From Thiocapsa sp. (GTDB lineage Bacteria > Pseudomonadota > Gammaproteobacteria > Chromatiales > Chromatiaceae): DNA of 64,000 nucleotides. Below are positions 27,052 through 35,907 of the stretch, in pieces (the first letter of the stretch is position 1; each line of letters begins with the position of its first letter). Under the pieces are notes generated by a model. The model worked only from the letters and a program-made list of their open reading frames with translations. It did not search any database and was not told the DNA's origin. The translations under genes were made by a program, and so were the position numbers. The stretch is from positions 1,612,001 to 1,676,000 of the forward strand of contig NZ_CP073760.1 in NCBI RefSeq assembly GCF_018399035.1, given 5' to 3'.

Positions 27052-27939
27052 ATGATTGAAGTCATTTTAAAAAAGATTGGAAGAAAAATAAGATATCTAT
27101 ACAATAAATTGAAAACTTTCATTAATTACACATTAAAATACTGGAGATGGCGCTACCGCATAAAATATGGAAGATCGATTGATATATCAGATAACATGCA
27201 TAAGGCCACTGTTATCATAAATAGTTATAATAGGGTAAAGAACATTCAACACATGGTTCAAGCTGCGTTGAAGTGTGATTTTGTTGAGAAAGTCATTATT
27301 TCGAATAACAACCCCCAGGTTCAGATTGAAAACTGGGTTAACGTTTCGGACGATAGACTACTACTCATTCAGCATAAATTCAGGAAGAGATGTCGGTATC
27401 GTTGGATAATAGCAGCAAAAACTCCTCGTCGATACTATATCGCCATTGATGACGATCTGTTCGTTTCCCCTGAACAATTAAAAAAATTATTTGAATCGCT
27501 TATCGACGACCCGAGTGTTCCTCATGGCATGTTCGGCTCTGTTTACATTTCCAATGATCCGAATAATGAAGAAATGTCATCCGCCTACTCATATTTTAAT
27601 AGCAAGAATGTGACGGTCGATGTTTTACACCAGATATACGCGGTTACAGATGAACATGTTTCGAACTATTTCGACCTGTTAGCGAAAATCAGAGGAAATA
27701 ATCGCGAGGTTAGCAAATTCTTAAGACGTATCGGTGACGATATCGTTATGAGCCATGCGGGCAGTGAACGTCCGAAAACACATGATTTTGGATTCGTTCT
27801 AGAGTGCGCTTCGCATAATCGTGCGGGATTGGCGACATTTCAAGATTTGGAGTTCTCTCAAAAGCGGATTAGGATATTTCGAGAAGTGAGAAGAACGGTA
27901 CTTCAATACCGTTGGACGAATAAAAAAGAGCTAAGCTGA
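27052..27939 (+). CDS. Glycosyltransferase, GT64/GT2-like, AT-rich
   Basis: A 295-residue cytosolic or membrane-associated protein. A basic N-terminus of ~45 residues precedes a GT-A fold start (ATVIINSYNRVKNIQHMVQ), with VIISNNNP and a DxD-type sugar-nucleotide and metal site (YYIAIDDDLFVSPEQ). The layout resembles exostosin-type GT64 or family 2 transferases. ATG 27052 has GAGG 7 bases upstream. Base composition is much richer in A and T than the GC-rich flanks, as in the neighbour at 28353, which points to horizontal acquisition. An IS630 remnant lies immediately downstream. Confidence 0.78.
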   Translation: MIEVILKKIGRKIRYLYNKLKTFINYTLKYWRWRYRIKYGRSIDISDNMHKATVIINSYNRVKNIQHMVQAALKCDFVEKVIISNNNPQVQIENWVNVSDDRLLLIQHKFRKRCRYRWIIAAKTPRRYYIAIDDDLFVSPEQLKKLFESLIDDPSVPHGMFGSVYISNDPNNEEMSSAYSYFNSKNVTVDVLHQIYAVTDEHVSNYFDLLAKIRGNNREVSKFLRRIGDDIVMSHAGSERPKTHDFGFVLECASHNRAGLATFQDLEFSQKRIRIFREVRRTVLQYRWTNKKELS

Positions 27940-27942
27940 GTT

Positions 27943-28251
27943 TTCTTCTATGCCTATTCCGCGCATATCTATGTTTTCTACGACACCGAGCGCAATTACC
28001 GCTCCAAGACCGTACAGGAGTACCTAAAGGATTCGCCACTTAAGCTCGTGCTTCTTCCTCCGCGTGCTCCGAATCCGAATCGCATCCAGCAACGATGGAA
28101 GCGCTTCATGATTACGACGCTCTATAATCGCTATAATAGATCGTTCGGCGTCCGCCGAAGGGTTTGCGACGAGCCGTTCAAGAATCCGGACCTTTATCGT
28201 ACTCAGATGCGTTCATTCTTGACCGTGAACTTTCCGATTGTCGGAGAGTGA
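27943..28251 (+). pseudogene. IS630-family transposase, C-terminal fragment
   Basis: The open frame reads TVQEYLKDSPLKLVLLPPRA, PNPNRIQQRWKRFM, TLYNRYNRSF and YRTQMRSFLTVNF. This matches the C-terminal half of IS630/Tc1-type DDE transposases (VQxYLxxxPxxxLxxLPPYSPxLNPIExxWK). The final catalytic Glu (PIE in the family) is replaced by Gln/Gly-type residues (NRIQ), and the N-terminal half is absent. It starts 4 bases after the upstream stop codon. Confidence 0.75.
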
Positions 28252-28352
28252 AAGTGCTGAAAATCCCGCTGTCGCAGAGCATAAGGACAGGGGAAACTAT
28301 CGTGACAACAGAAAATGATAGCTTGGATCATGAAACCCTGTTGGGAGATTCA

Positions 28353-29249
28353 ATGAAGATATCTGTAATAATACCTGTTTACAACGCGGAAAAGTACGTA
28401 AAGCGTGCCGTTGAATCCGCTCTTCAACAAAAAGAATGCGGCGAAGTCATTCTCGTGGAAGATAGGTCACCGGACAATGCACTTGAAGTCTGTAGAGATT
28501 TGTGTGAGATGTCTAACAAGGTATTTCTTTATCAACATGAAAATAATCAGAACAAAGGCCCTGGCCCCAGCCGCAACTTAGGAGCGCTGAAAGCCACGAA
28601 TGATTACATCGCTTTTCTCGACGCGGATGATATCTATTTGCCCGGGAGATTCAAGAAGTCATCGGAATTATTAATGAATAATTCCAAATTGGATGGGATT
28701 TATGAGCCAGTGGGAAGTTCTTTTGAAAACGAAGAGTCGAAGCGACGCTTCTTTGTAGCGCATTCCGATGAAGTCGCCATGGTAAAAAAGGAAGTGGAAC
28801 CCGAGAATCTTTTTGAATGCTTAATCTCAGGACGATACGGATATATTCATCCTAATGGTTTGCTACTTAGAAGAAAGGCGTTTATCGATGTCGGCATGTT
28901 TCCTGAGTTAAGATTACATGAAGATACTATTCTGAACTTAAAATTAGCATTGTTATGTAGACTTGCTCCGGGTGAAACAAAGAAACCAGTTTCCATGCGT
29001 CTATTACATATGAATAATACGATAACTAAGCCGGGAATCGATTTTCTGCCCTCTCAGCATGTGGCGTTAGAGCATTTAATCCGATGGATGAAGGGAAAAA
29101 ACATATCGAAATGCAGAGAAAAAATGATCGAGGCAAGATATTATAGACTGAAATATCAGCTGTTCAAGCAACGAGGTAAGATGTTTGCTGCTGTGCTTTA
29201 CTACCTCTATTATCATGCTATTTTCAAGAAGCATACTATTTTAGATTAG
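28353..29249 (+). CDS. Family 2 glycosyltransferase, AT-rich
   Basis: A 298-residue GT-A enzyme. MKISVIIPVYNAEKYVKRAV opens the Rossmann-like nucleotide-binding half. VILVEDRSPDNALEVC, NKGPGPSRNLGALKATNDYI and FLDADDIYLPGRF (DxD) follow. A later LHEDTILNLKLALL fits the acceptor or catalytic-base ED motif. ATG 28353 has GGGAG 5 bases upstream. The frame stays open upstream to 28164, through the IS630 remnant, and that part is not considered coding. Its AT-rich codon use, like the gene at 27052, differs strongly from flanking genes. Confidence 0.85.
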   Translation: MKISVIIPVYNAEKYVKRAVESALQQKECGEVILVEDRSPDNALEVCRDLCEMSNKVFLYQHENNQNKGPGPSRNLGALKATNDYIAFLDADDIYLPGRFKKSSELLMNNSKLDGIYEPVGSSFENEESKRRFFVAHSDEVAMVKKEVEPENLFECLISGRYGYIHPNGLLLRRKAFIDVGMFPELRLHEDTILNLKLALLCRLAPGETKKPVSMRLLHMNNTITKPGIDFLPSQHVALEHLIRWMKGKNISKCREKMIEARYYRLKYQLFKQRGKMFAAVLYYLYYHAIFKKHTILD

Positions 29250-29883
29250 CAGGCATATCACAAAATAGAACGGCAATAAGTAATATTTGCTGGATTTTGC
29301 TCTTATGACATCGTACAAGCGAAAAGTCTCCAAAGGAAAGCGAAATGCCGGCCTTATGCATCGTTACGGAAATACTTGATCGTAGGCTATCCATGGACAC
29401 AGAAGCTGGCGCATCGAAACGGTGTTTCGTAGACTGGAGTCACATCTGGACCCTCGGGGAGCCCATCATACCGGGCCTTCCGCCCGGGTCGCCTGTGAGC
29501 ATGCTGGCGCGAATAATGTTGCCCACCTTGGTTTGCTGTTGTCGACTGGCGTTCCTCCAGTGTCGGACGCAGCGGCGCGAGGATTGGATTTCCGCGGGTG
29601 CTCGTGCGCGTGAACTCGGTGCGTCAAACTGTCTCGCGATCCCGAGTATTCCTGCCGGCCCGGCTGTTCGAGAACGCCTGCAGTCTGCCACACTTCTAGA
29701 TATCGCTGCCCGCGACCGCCCCCACGCCCGCGTGAGCCCAACACACGCCAGGCTGGGCCGTGGGCAGGCCGGCAAAGCGCCTTTATGTGACGCCCTTCAA
29801 ACGACCTCATCGCTCCCGTTCGTTCCCATGATCCGAAATGAAGACCGGTCGAAAACACCTCATAGAGTCATAGAGAAGTATTG
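29250..29883. other. Unassigned GC-rich stretch between glycosyltransferases
   Basis: After ~90 AT-rich bases the composition jumps to high GC. A plus-strand frame at 29345-29884 and an antisense frame at 29466-29858 are open but show no motif. Neither is accepted as a gene. Probably remnant DNA. Confidence 0.4.
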
Positions 29884-30801
29884 ATGATGCCGACTGCAAA
29901 ACACGAACGCGAGCTCGTCAGCGTCATAATACCGACTTTCAATCGAGCGCCCCTTATCGGTCGCGCGATCTCAAGCGTGCTTGCACAAAGCTACCCCGAC
30001 ATCGAAGTCCTCGTCGTCGATGATGGCTCTACAGACGACACGCCAAAGGTTATCCAAGCTTTCGTTGATCCGCGTCTCCGCTACCTTCGGCGCAACAGAA
30101 ACCTAGGCGCATCTGCCAGCCGCAATGAAGGTGTCGCCGCCGCCAGCGGTGCGTTCGTCGCCTACCTAGACTCAGATGATACCTGGGTACCACACAAAGT
30201 CGAACGTCAACTCTCTGCGATACTCTGCCACGCCGACCCCTCCAAGGTCGTAACCTATTCGCAAATTGCCATCCGCCACAATAATCATGACCGCATTTTA
30301 CCTCTTCGTGAAAAGCGGGCCGACGAGCCCATTGCCGATTATGTATTGAGTGACGGATGCGCCATATTCCCATCAACGGTTTTATTATCGACATCGTTGG
30401 CACAATCCACGCCCTTTAACCAAAAATATCGCATCAAGGAAGACTGGGATCATTTTATAAGACTCGAAAATGCCGGAGCCGAATGGCTTTTCATTAAAAG
30501 CCCTCTCACTATATACCAAGGCGACCGAAGTATCGCCCGGCTCTCCGGCACATCGACCCCGGAAGAGAATCTAACTTGGCTCAAAGATCACCAAGCCGAT
30601 CTCTCACCCGCAACAACTCAAACATTCCTCCTGGGGCCCGTGTTACAGGCTATTATATCGACCGGTGAAAACAAAGCCAGGGGGGTGCGCATTGTGCTAT
30701 CCGCAATGTCGGCCAAGGCCATTTCCGGAAAACGAGCATTTTCCTGTCTCATCGATATCGCTTTTCGGAGGTTCGCGAAACGGTTACTGCGACGCCAATG
30801 A
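29884..30801 (+). CDS. Family 2 glycosyltransferase
   Basis: A 305-residue GT-A enzyme. SVIIPTFNRAPLIGRAISSV, EVLVVDDGSTDDTPKVI, NLGASASRNEGVAAASGAFV and AYLDSDDTWVPHKVERQ give a textbook GT2 N-terminal domain with the DxD metal site. RIKEDWDHFIRLENAG carries the expected acidic motif. It is likely to add a sugar to a polyprenyl-linked unit at the cytosolic face of the membrane; donor and acceptor are unknown. A GT4 gene follows after 119 bases on the same strand. Confidence 0.88.
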   Translation: MMPTAKHERELVSVIIPTFNRAPLIGRAISSVLAQSYPDIEVLVVDDGSTDDTPKVIQAFVDPRLRYLRRNRNLGASASRNEGVAAASGAFVAYLDSDDTWVPHKVERQLSAILCHADPSKVVTYSQIAIRHNNHDRILPLREKRADEPIADYVLSDGCAIFPSTVLLSTSLAQSTPFNQKYRIKEDWDHFIRLENAGAEWLFIKSPLTIYQGDRSIARLSGTSTPEENLTWLKDHQADLSPATTQTFLLGPVLQAIISTGENKARGVRIVLSAMSAKAISGKRAFSCLIDIAFRRFAKRLLRRQ

Positions 30802-30920
30802 ACAGCGGAGGGGCCGTCCTAACCTATTTTCGGCACTGGCATTTCGTATTCAGGTATTTATCTGGAGAGTGAAACCCCTGCCACCACGAGTCATAGCTAT
30901 CGCGCAGAGGATCCTTATCG

Positions 30921-32144
30921 ATGAGTCCAGCCCTGAAACATGTCCTTATCCTCGTCGAAAACCTCCCGTCTCCATTCGACCGTCGCGTATGGCAAGAAGC
31001 CACAACCCTGGCCGGGAATGGCTATCTTGTATCGATTGTCTGTCCGAAGGGGAAAGGATACGATGAATCATTCGAAGACATCGACGGTATCCATATTTAC
31101 CGCTACAAGCTACCTCTCGAGGCCGAGGGGCTCAACAGTTATTTGATCGAATACAGCTTCGCGCTCTGGCATACATTGCGACTCGCCTTACGTGCTCGTC
31201 GCAAGCGCGGCGTCGACGTGATTCATGCCTGCAACCCACCAGACCTCCTCTTTCTGATCGGCGGCCTCTTCAAACTTCTTTTCGGCACTAAGTTCGTTTT
31301 CGATCATCACGATATCAATCCCGAATTATACGAAGCCAAGTTCGGGAAACGCGATATCTTCTGGAAAGCCCTGATCTGGCTCGAGCGAATGACCTTCCGC
31401 ACCGCGGATGTCTCGATTGCGACCAACGAATCCTACAGGTCGATCGCAATCGAACGCGGCAGGATGGATCCCGCTAAGGTTTTCGTGGTCCGCAGCGGGC
31501 CGCAGCTCGACCGACTCAAGATCGTGCCGCCCGTTTCGGAGTGGAAACACGGACGGAGCTTCCTAGTCGGTTACGTGGGCGTTATGGGCAGACAAGAGGG
31601 TATCGATTTACTTCTTCAAGCGGCTCACTACATCATCAAGGATCTCGGACGAAACGATGTACAGTTCTGCCTCGTGGGCGGAGGCACATCTTTGGTCGAC
31701 ATGAAGGCCCTATCGCACGATCTCGGACTTTCAGAATTTGTCACCTTCACTGGCCGTATACCCGATCAAGAGCTGCTCGAGATTCTGAACACGGCGGACG
31801 TCTGTGTGAATCCCGATGTCGCCAACAGCATGAACGACAAGTCCACAATGAACAAAATCATGGAGTACATGGCGCTTGGTAAGCCCATTGTCCAGTTCGA
31901 TTTGGCCGAAGGCCGTTTCTCGGCCCAAGATTCATCGCTGTATGCGGAAAGAAACGACCCGAAGGACATGGCCAATAAGATTCTGGAGCTTCTTGACTCC
32001 CCCGAGACCCGGAGGCGCATGGGAGATTTCGGCAGAGAACGCATCGAGAATGAACTGGAATGGCGCTATGAAGCTCCGAAGTTGCTGGCTGCCTACCGAG
32101 CTATCCAGGACGATCCGCGGAAAATCCCGGGGGAGGCAATTTAA
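30921..32144 (+). CDS. Family 4 glycosyltransferase (WbuB-like)
   Basis: A 407-residue GT-B enzyme. N-terminal domain: HVLILVENLPSPFDRRVWQE, IHACNPPDLL and KFVFDHHDINPELYEAKFG, a pattern typical of WbuB-like transferases. C-terminal domain: FLVGYVGVMGRQEGIDLLLQ, FCLVGGGTS, VTFTGRIPDQEL and MNKIMEYMALGKPIVQFDL, which bind the nucleotide sugar. The family often transfers N-acetylated sugars such as FucNAc or GlcNAc derivatives, but the donor is not determined here. AGAGG lies about 11 bases before ATG 30921. Confidence 0.88.
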   Translation: MSPALKHVLILVENLPSPFDRRVWQEATTLAGNGYLVSIVCPKGKGYDESFEDIDGIHIYRYKLPLEAEGLNSYLIEYSFALWHTLRLALRARRKRGVDVIHACNPPDLLFLIGGLFKLLFGTKFVFDHHDINPELYEAKFGKRDIFWKALIWLERMTFRTADVSIATNESYRSIAIERGRMDPAKVFVVRSGPQLDRLKIVPPVSEWKHGRSFLVGYVGVMGRQEGIDLLLQAAHYIIKDLGRNDVQFCLVGGGTSLVDMKALSHDLGLSEFVTFTGRIPDQELLEILNTADVCVNPDVANSMNDKSTMNKIMEYMALGKPIVQFDLAEGRFSAQDSSLYAERNDPKDMANKILELLDSPETRRRMGDFGRERIENELEWRYEAPKLLAAYRAIQDDPRKIPGEAI

Positions 32145-33545
32145 CCAGGCATGATCGCCTCGGTTTTCGGCGTCATTCCGGTGTGCTCGAACGGCTGCAT
32201 CGTGGACCTTGCTTTATATAATCTTCACCCGGATTCTGAATCGAAATCGACTCGTGATATTTCCGAATGTAGATGATGATTGGGGAAGGTGAAAAGTACA
32301 GCTCGCTGGAGTTTTCCGGCTCGGGATACAGCTTGTTGCGAGTCGCATGGCGTACCGACGGACGGACGAATGATAGCGTTTATTTACAGAACGGAACCCG
32401 CGTGATAGATTCGTTGGGCCTGAGTAAATTCGAGTATCGGTTCCACCCGGTAACCCCAAGACGCGCCACGAATGCCCGGCGATTTTTAGGTGTCGAATGT
32501 TCTGAACCAAGCCTCGGTGCGACCGCGGCACTTAGGGCAAGAAAGCGACCTGCGCAACGCCCTAACGATCGCAGGCATTCCTCTTTGAAGTGGGGCGGGT
32601 TCGTTGGGTAGAACCAAAGTCCGCGGAGTCCTGTACATGCCTAGCAGACGGCTCGGCGCCCGGCCCCGCCGTTTTTTGCGGAGAACTGGACGGGTTTCCC
32701 TAATTAAAGCCCAATCGCATTCTATGAGATTTAATTCCAGTAAAAGCCTAGCCGTTGGAGTTTCATGTGACTGATTGATGGACCAGTGATGCGAATGCCG
32801 TGAACCTGGTGAGTCAATAGCGTTACCTGGGCGACGTCTTCTTTTTTTTGCTGTGACGGCCTCGTGCTTTTATTTAAAGTGGGAAGAAAACACAACCGAG
32901 TCACTCCAGGTCCGCAGATCTTCTGCTTCGAAAACGGTTTCTTCTACGTTCAGGCGCGATGACTTTTTTCTCTCCATCGATCAGGCTTCATAGGAAGTGC
33001 GTGGTTTATTTGGTTTATATCGATAGAAATACAGATATGTTAGTAGGGAGTCGTGTTCGCTCTTGGATTGGCCTTTGTGGAGACTTGTTTTCAGCCGGCG
33101 GAGCGGCGTTGTTCAAAATCCCGACCGTTGGGTCGACGAGCTAGGGCGAAGCCCGCCGAACCCCGTGCGACCGCTGTTGGACGGCGCTGGACTTGTACAG
33201 CCTACGGGAACCTGGCCTGGTTTATGAGCAAGGCCGGCAGAGCCCAATCGGAAAACTTGCTTTTCATAACACTCGGCGTAATTCTCCTAGAAGTCCGGCC
33301 GGTCCAACAATGCCTCCACGGGAGGTTTATTCTGCAGTGCTGAAACACTCACTTAACTTTAACAGTCGCAGACTTATTTTCGTCTCGGTCGCAATCGCGA
33401 TTCCGCTCAAACCGTTTTCAAGCCCTTTTAAAGGTCGAAGAAATTCAGGCGCGCGGAGAGGTTGGTATCTACCAACCTGGTCGCCTGGATCAAAAGCGTT
33501 GGCGTCCTACGGATGTCCGAGATACTCAGCAAGGCGGCAATCGTG
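32145..33545. other. Gene-poor stretch, 1.4 kb
   Basis: No supported gene. Short frames at 32273-32611, 33053-33343 and 33193-33546 are open but carry no family motif or convincing start. No repeat family of this window occurs here. Possibly the eroded remains of mobile or transferase genes. Confidence 0.45.
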
Positions 33546-34730
33546 ATGAGACTGCTTTACTTTATTCGAGACCCCTATCCGTCCCATAGGTCCGATGTGC
33601 TCACGCTTTTCGGCTATCGCCTTCCGGAACGAGGAATACATAGCGACCTTGTGGCGACGCGCCGCGGAACCGTTCAAACCACGGTCACCCAGTGGCCGCC
33701 CGGGCGGGAGTATGTTGTGACTGCCGCGCGTGGTTCGCTGGGTCTCGCGATGACAGGGTTCGGCAATGATTTGTGTGCGCTCCTGCGGCATAGGAACTAT
33801 GACGCCATCGTTGTCAGAGACAAGGTCATGACCGCGGCGCTTGCCTTGCTGATCGCACCGAGAACAGCTGTTTTTTACTGGATGTCTTGGCCATTCCCGG
33901 ACGAAGACATCGAACGGTCCCGCGTGGGAGACTGCGCGCGGCTACGGCGGAGCCTCCTCTGGTTGCGCGGCCAGGTGACCAGTTTCGTGCTGTATCGGTT
34001 TGTTATCAAGCGTTCGAGGCGCGTCTTCGTTCAAAGCGACCGGATGCGCGAAGATGTCGCTACCCTGAGTGGAAGGCGCGACGGACTTATCCCGATTCCG
34101 ATGGGAATCGACGAGAATGCGCTTGCGCCGATTGACGCTGAAGCACGCGTCTACCGGGAGGGGACCGTCTTCGAGCTGGCCTATCTCGGGTCGCTTGACC
34201 GCATGCGGAGGTTGGATTTTTTGGTCGAAGTCCTCGGGGCGCTTCAGCGCACTGAATCGACCGACGCGTTTCGCCTTAAGCTGATCGGAGAGGCAAGTAA
34301 GCCCGAGGAGCGCGAATGGCTCCTGCGGCGAATCTCTGAAATGGGGCTATCGAACCATGTTTCCGTGATCGGACCTCTGCATCGGGACGAAGCCTGGCGC
34401 GAGCTCGCAACGTCCCATGTGGGACTCAACGCAATGCCACGGGGCGGTGTTTATGATTCCACCTCCCCGACAAAGACCATCGAATACCTGGCAATCGGGT
34501 TGCCGGCCGTGGTTAATGACATTCCCGATCAGGCCGCTGTTATCGACGCGACCGGGGCCGGGCTTTGCGTTCCCATGACCGTGACGGATTTCGTTTCCGC
34601 GATATTGCAGGTTCGCGTTCACTACAATGAGTTTTCCGACAGATCAAGGAAGGCACGAGACTGGGTGATCGCGAACAGGGGATATCAGAAGCTCGCGGAT
34701 CGGGTGGCGTCGGTGCTCACCGGTGGATAG
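33546..34730 (+). CDS. GT-B glycosyltransferase (family 4/1-like)
   Basis: A 394-residue protein. MRLLYFIRDPYPSHRSDVL starts the first Rossmann domain, with VFVQSDRMREDV and IPIPMGIDENALAP at the domain boundary. The C-terminal domain has ELAYLGSLDRMRRLDFLVEV, VSVIGPLHRDEAWRELA and SPTKTIEYLAIGLPAVVNDI; the Glu in KTIEYLA is the conserved GT4 E. ATG 33546 matches the family's usual start; in-frame upstream starts at 33462 and 33513 would only add a non-conserved leader. The stop overlaps the next gene by 8 bases, so translation is coupled. Confidence 0.85.
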   Translation: MRLLYFIRDPYPSHRSDVLTLFGYRLPERGIHSDLVATRRGTVQTTVTQWPPGREYVVTAARGSLGLAMTGFGNDLCALLRHRNYDAIVVRDKVMTAALALLIAPRTAVFYWMSWPFPDEDIERSRVGDCARLRRSLLWLRGQVTSFVLYRFVIKRSRRVFVQSDRMREDVATLSGRRDGLIPIPMGIDENALAPIDAEARVYREGTVFELAYLGSLDRMRRLDFLVEVLGALQRTESTDAFRLKLIGEASKPEEREWLLRRISEMGLSNHVSVIGPLHRDEAWRELATSHVGLNAMPRGGVYDSTSPTKTIEYLAIGLPAVVNDIPDQAAVIDATGAGLCVPMTVTDFVSAILQVRVHYNEFSDRSRKARDWVIANRGYQKLADRVASVLTGG

Positions 34731-35907
34731 GTCATCGACAGTGAGAAATGAGCCGAGTCGTCATCGGGCCCTGAAGGCATCGGAGCCGCAAACCCACGCG
34801 TTGAAGCCGACAGTGGTTCTTTTCGGACCTTCGCTGTCGGCAGTCAGCGGCGTATCCACACACCTCAATCAGTTGTTCGGCTCGGCAATCGCGTCGGAGC
34901 TCCACCTGCTGCACTTTCAGGTCGGGAGCGAGGGGAAGGCCGAAACCGCCCTGACGAAACTTGCGCGTTTCCTATGGTCGCCGTTTCAGTTGGCGATCTT
35001 TCTCTGCCGCCGTCGGCCAGACATCGTTCATCTCAACTCCTCCTTGGAGCGAAAGGCGTTCTGGCGTGACTTTGTTTACCTCTTGGTGTCGCGACTTTGC
35101 CGTCGTCCAGTCGTGCTCCAGATCCATGGTGGTTATCTTCCCGAGGTATTTTGCGCCGGAAGTCCTATCCTATCGGCCATCGTGCGGCGGGCACTCAGCA
35201 TGACGGAGACCATCGTCCTGTTGGCGGAGTCCGAGCGTGTTGCATACTCTCGTTTTGTTCCCGGCGTACACATTCGCGTGGTCGCGAACGCCATCGATGT
35301 GGGACCCTCCCTTGCCGGCGCAAAGGCCGACCTTCGTCGAGGCGAGAACCTAAAACTCGTTTATGTTGGCCGGTTAGCGACCGAAAAAGGAATTTCGGAG
35401 GCCATCGAGGCCATCGACATCCTGCGGAGAGAAGGTGTCGACGTTTCCTTCAAGATCGCCGGCGCCGGCCCGGCCGAGGGAGAGCTCCGCGATCGGGTCT
35501 CGATGCTTGGCCTTGCCGACCGAGTTCAGTTTCTCGGGGCCGTCTTCGGCGATGACAAGGATGACTTATGGTTGGAGGCTGATGTGTTCGTGTTTCCGAC
35601 ATTTCACGTCGAAGGTCTACCGTACGCCCTTTTAGAAAGCATGGCAGCGCGGACGATCCCTGTAACCTGTCCCGTCGGCGGTATCCCGGATGTGATGCAG
35701 GATGAGGTTCATGGCCTGTTTGTGCCACCGCACGAACCCGCAGCGGTCGCGGCCGCGATCCTTTGGATCCATGAGAATCGCGCGGCGGCTCGGGCTATGG
35801 GCGAAGCGGCGCGAGACCGAATCCTGGATGCCTACACGGTAACCCGTTTGGCAGATGACTTCCGATCGATCTACAACGAGGTTCTGGGCGCAACATGTGC
35901 GGACTAG
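34723..35907 (+). CDS. Family 4 glycosyltransferase
   Basis: A 394-residue GT-B enzyme. TVVLFGPSLSAVSGVSTHLN is the N-terminal glycine-type loop, followed by PDIVHLNSSLERKAFWRD and PVVLQIHGGYLPEVF. C-terminal: LKLVYVGRLATEKGISEAIE, FKIAGAGPAEGEL, VQFLGAVFGDDK and DVFVFPTFHVEGLPYALLES, the E(x7)E-type donor site. GTG 34723 overlaps the preceding gene by 8 bases. The 3' end overlaps the asparagine-synthase gene start by 13 bases. The three genes therefore form a tightly coupled cassette. Confidence 0.87.
   Translation: MDRSSTVRNEPSRHRALKASEPQTHALKPTVVLFGPSLSAVSGVSTHLNQLFGSAIASELHLLHFQVGSEGKAETALTKLARFLWSPFQLAIFLCRRRPDIVHLNSSLERKAFWRDFVYLLVSRLCRRPVVLQIHGGYLPEVFCAGSPILSAIVRRALSMTETIVLLAESERVAYSRFVPGVHIRVVANAIDVGPSLAGAKADLRRGENLKLVYVGRLATEKGISEAIEAIDILRREGVDVSFKIAGAGPAEGELRDRVSMLGLADRVQFLGAVFGDDKDDLWLEADVFVFPTFHVEGLPYALLESMAARTIPVTCPVGGIPDVMQDEVHGLFVPPHEPAAVAAAILWIHENRAAARAMGEAARDRILDAYTVTRLADDFRSIYNEVLGATCAD

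Noticed and set aside
29345..29884. 179-codon plus-strand frame before a glycosyltransferase
   Set aside because: No motif or ribosome site, composition unlike neighbours, and the antisense frame is equally open.
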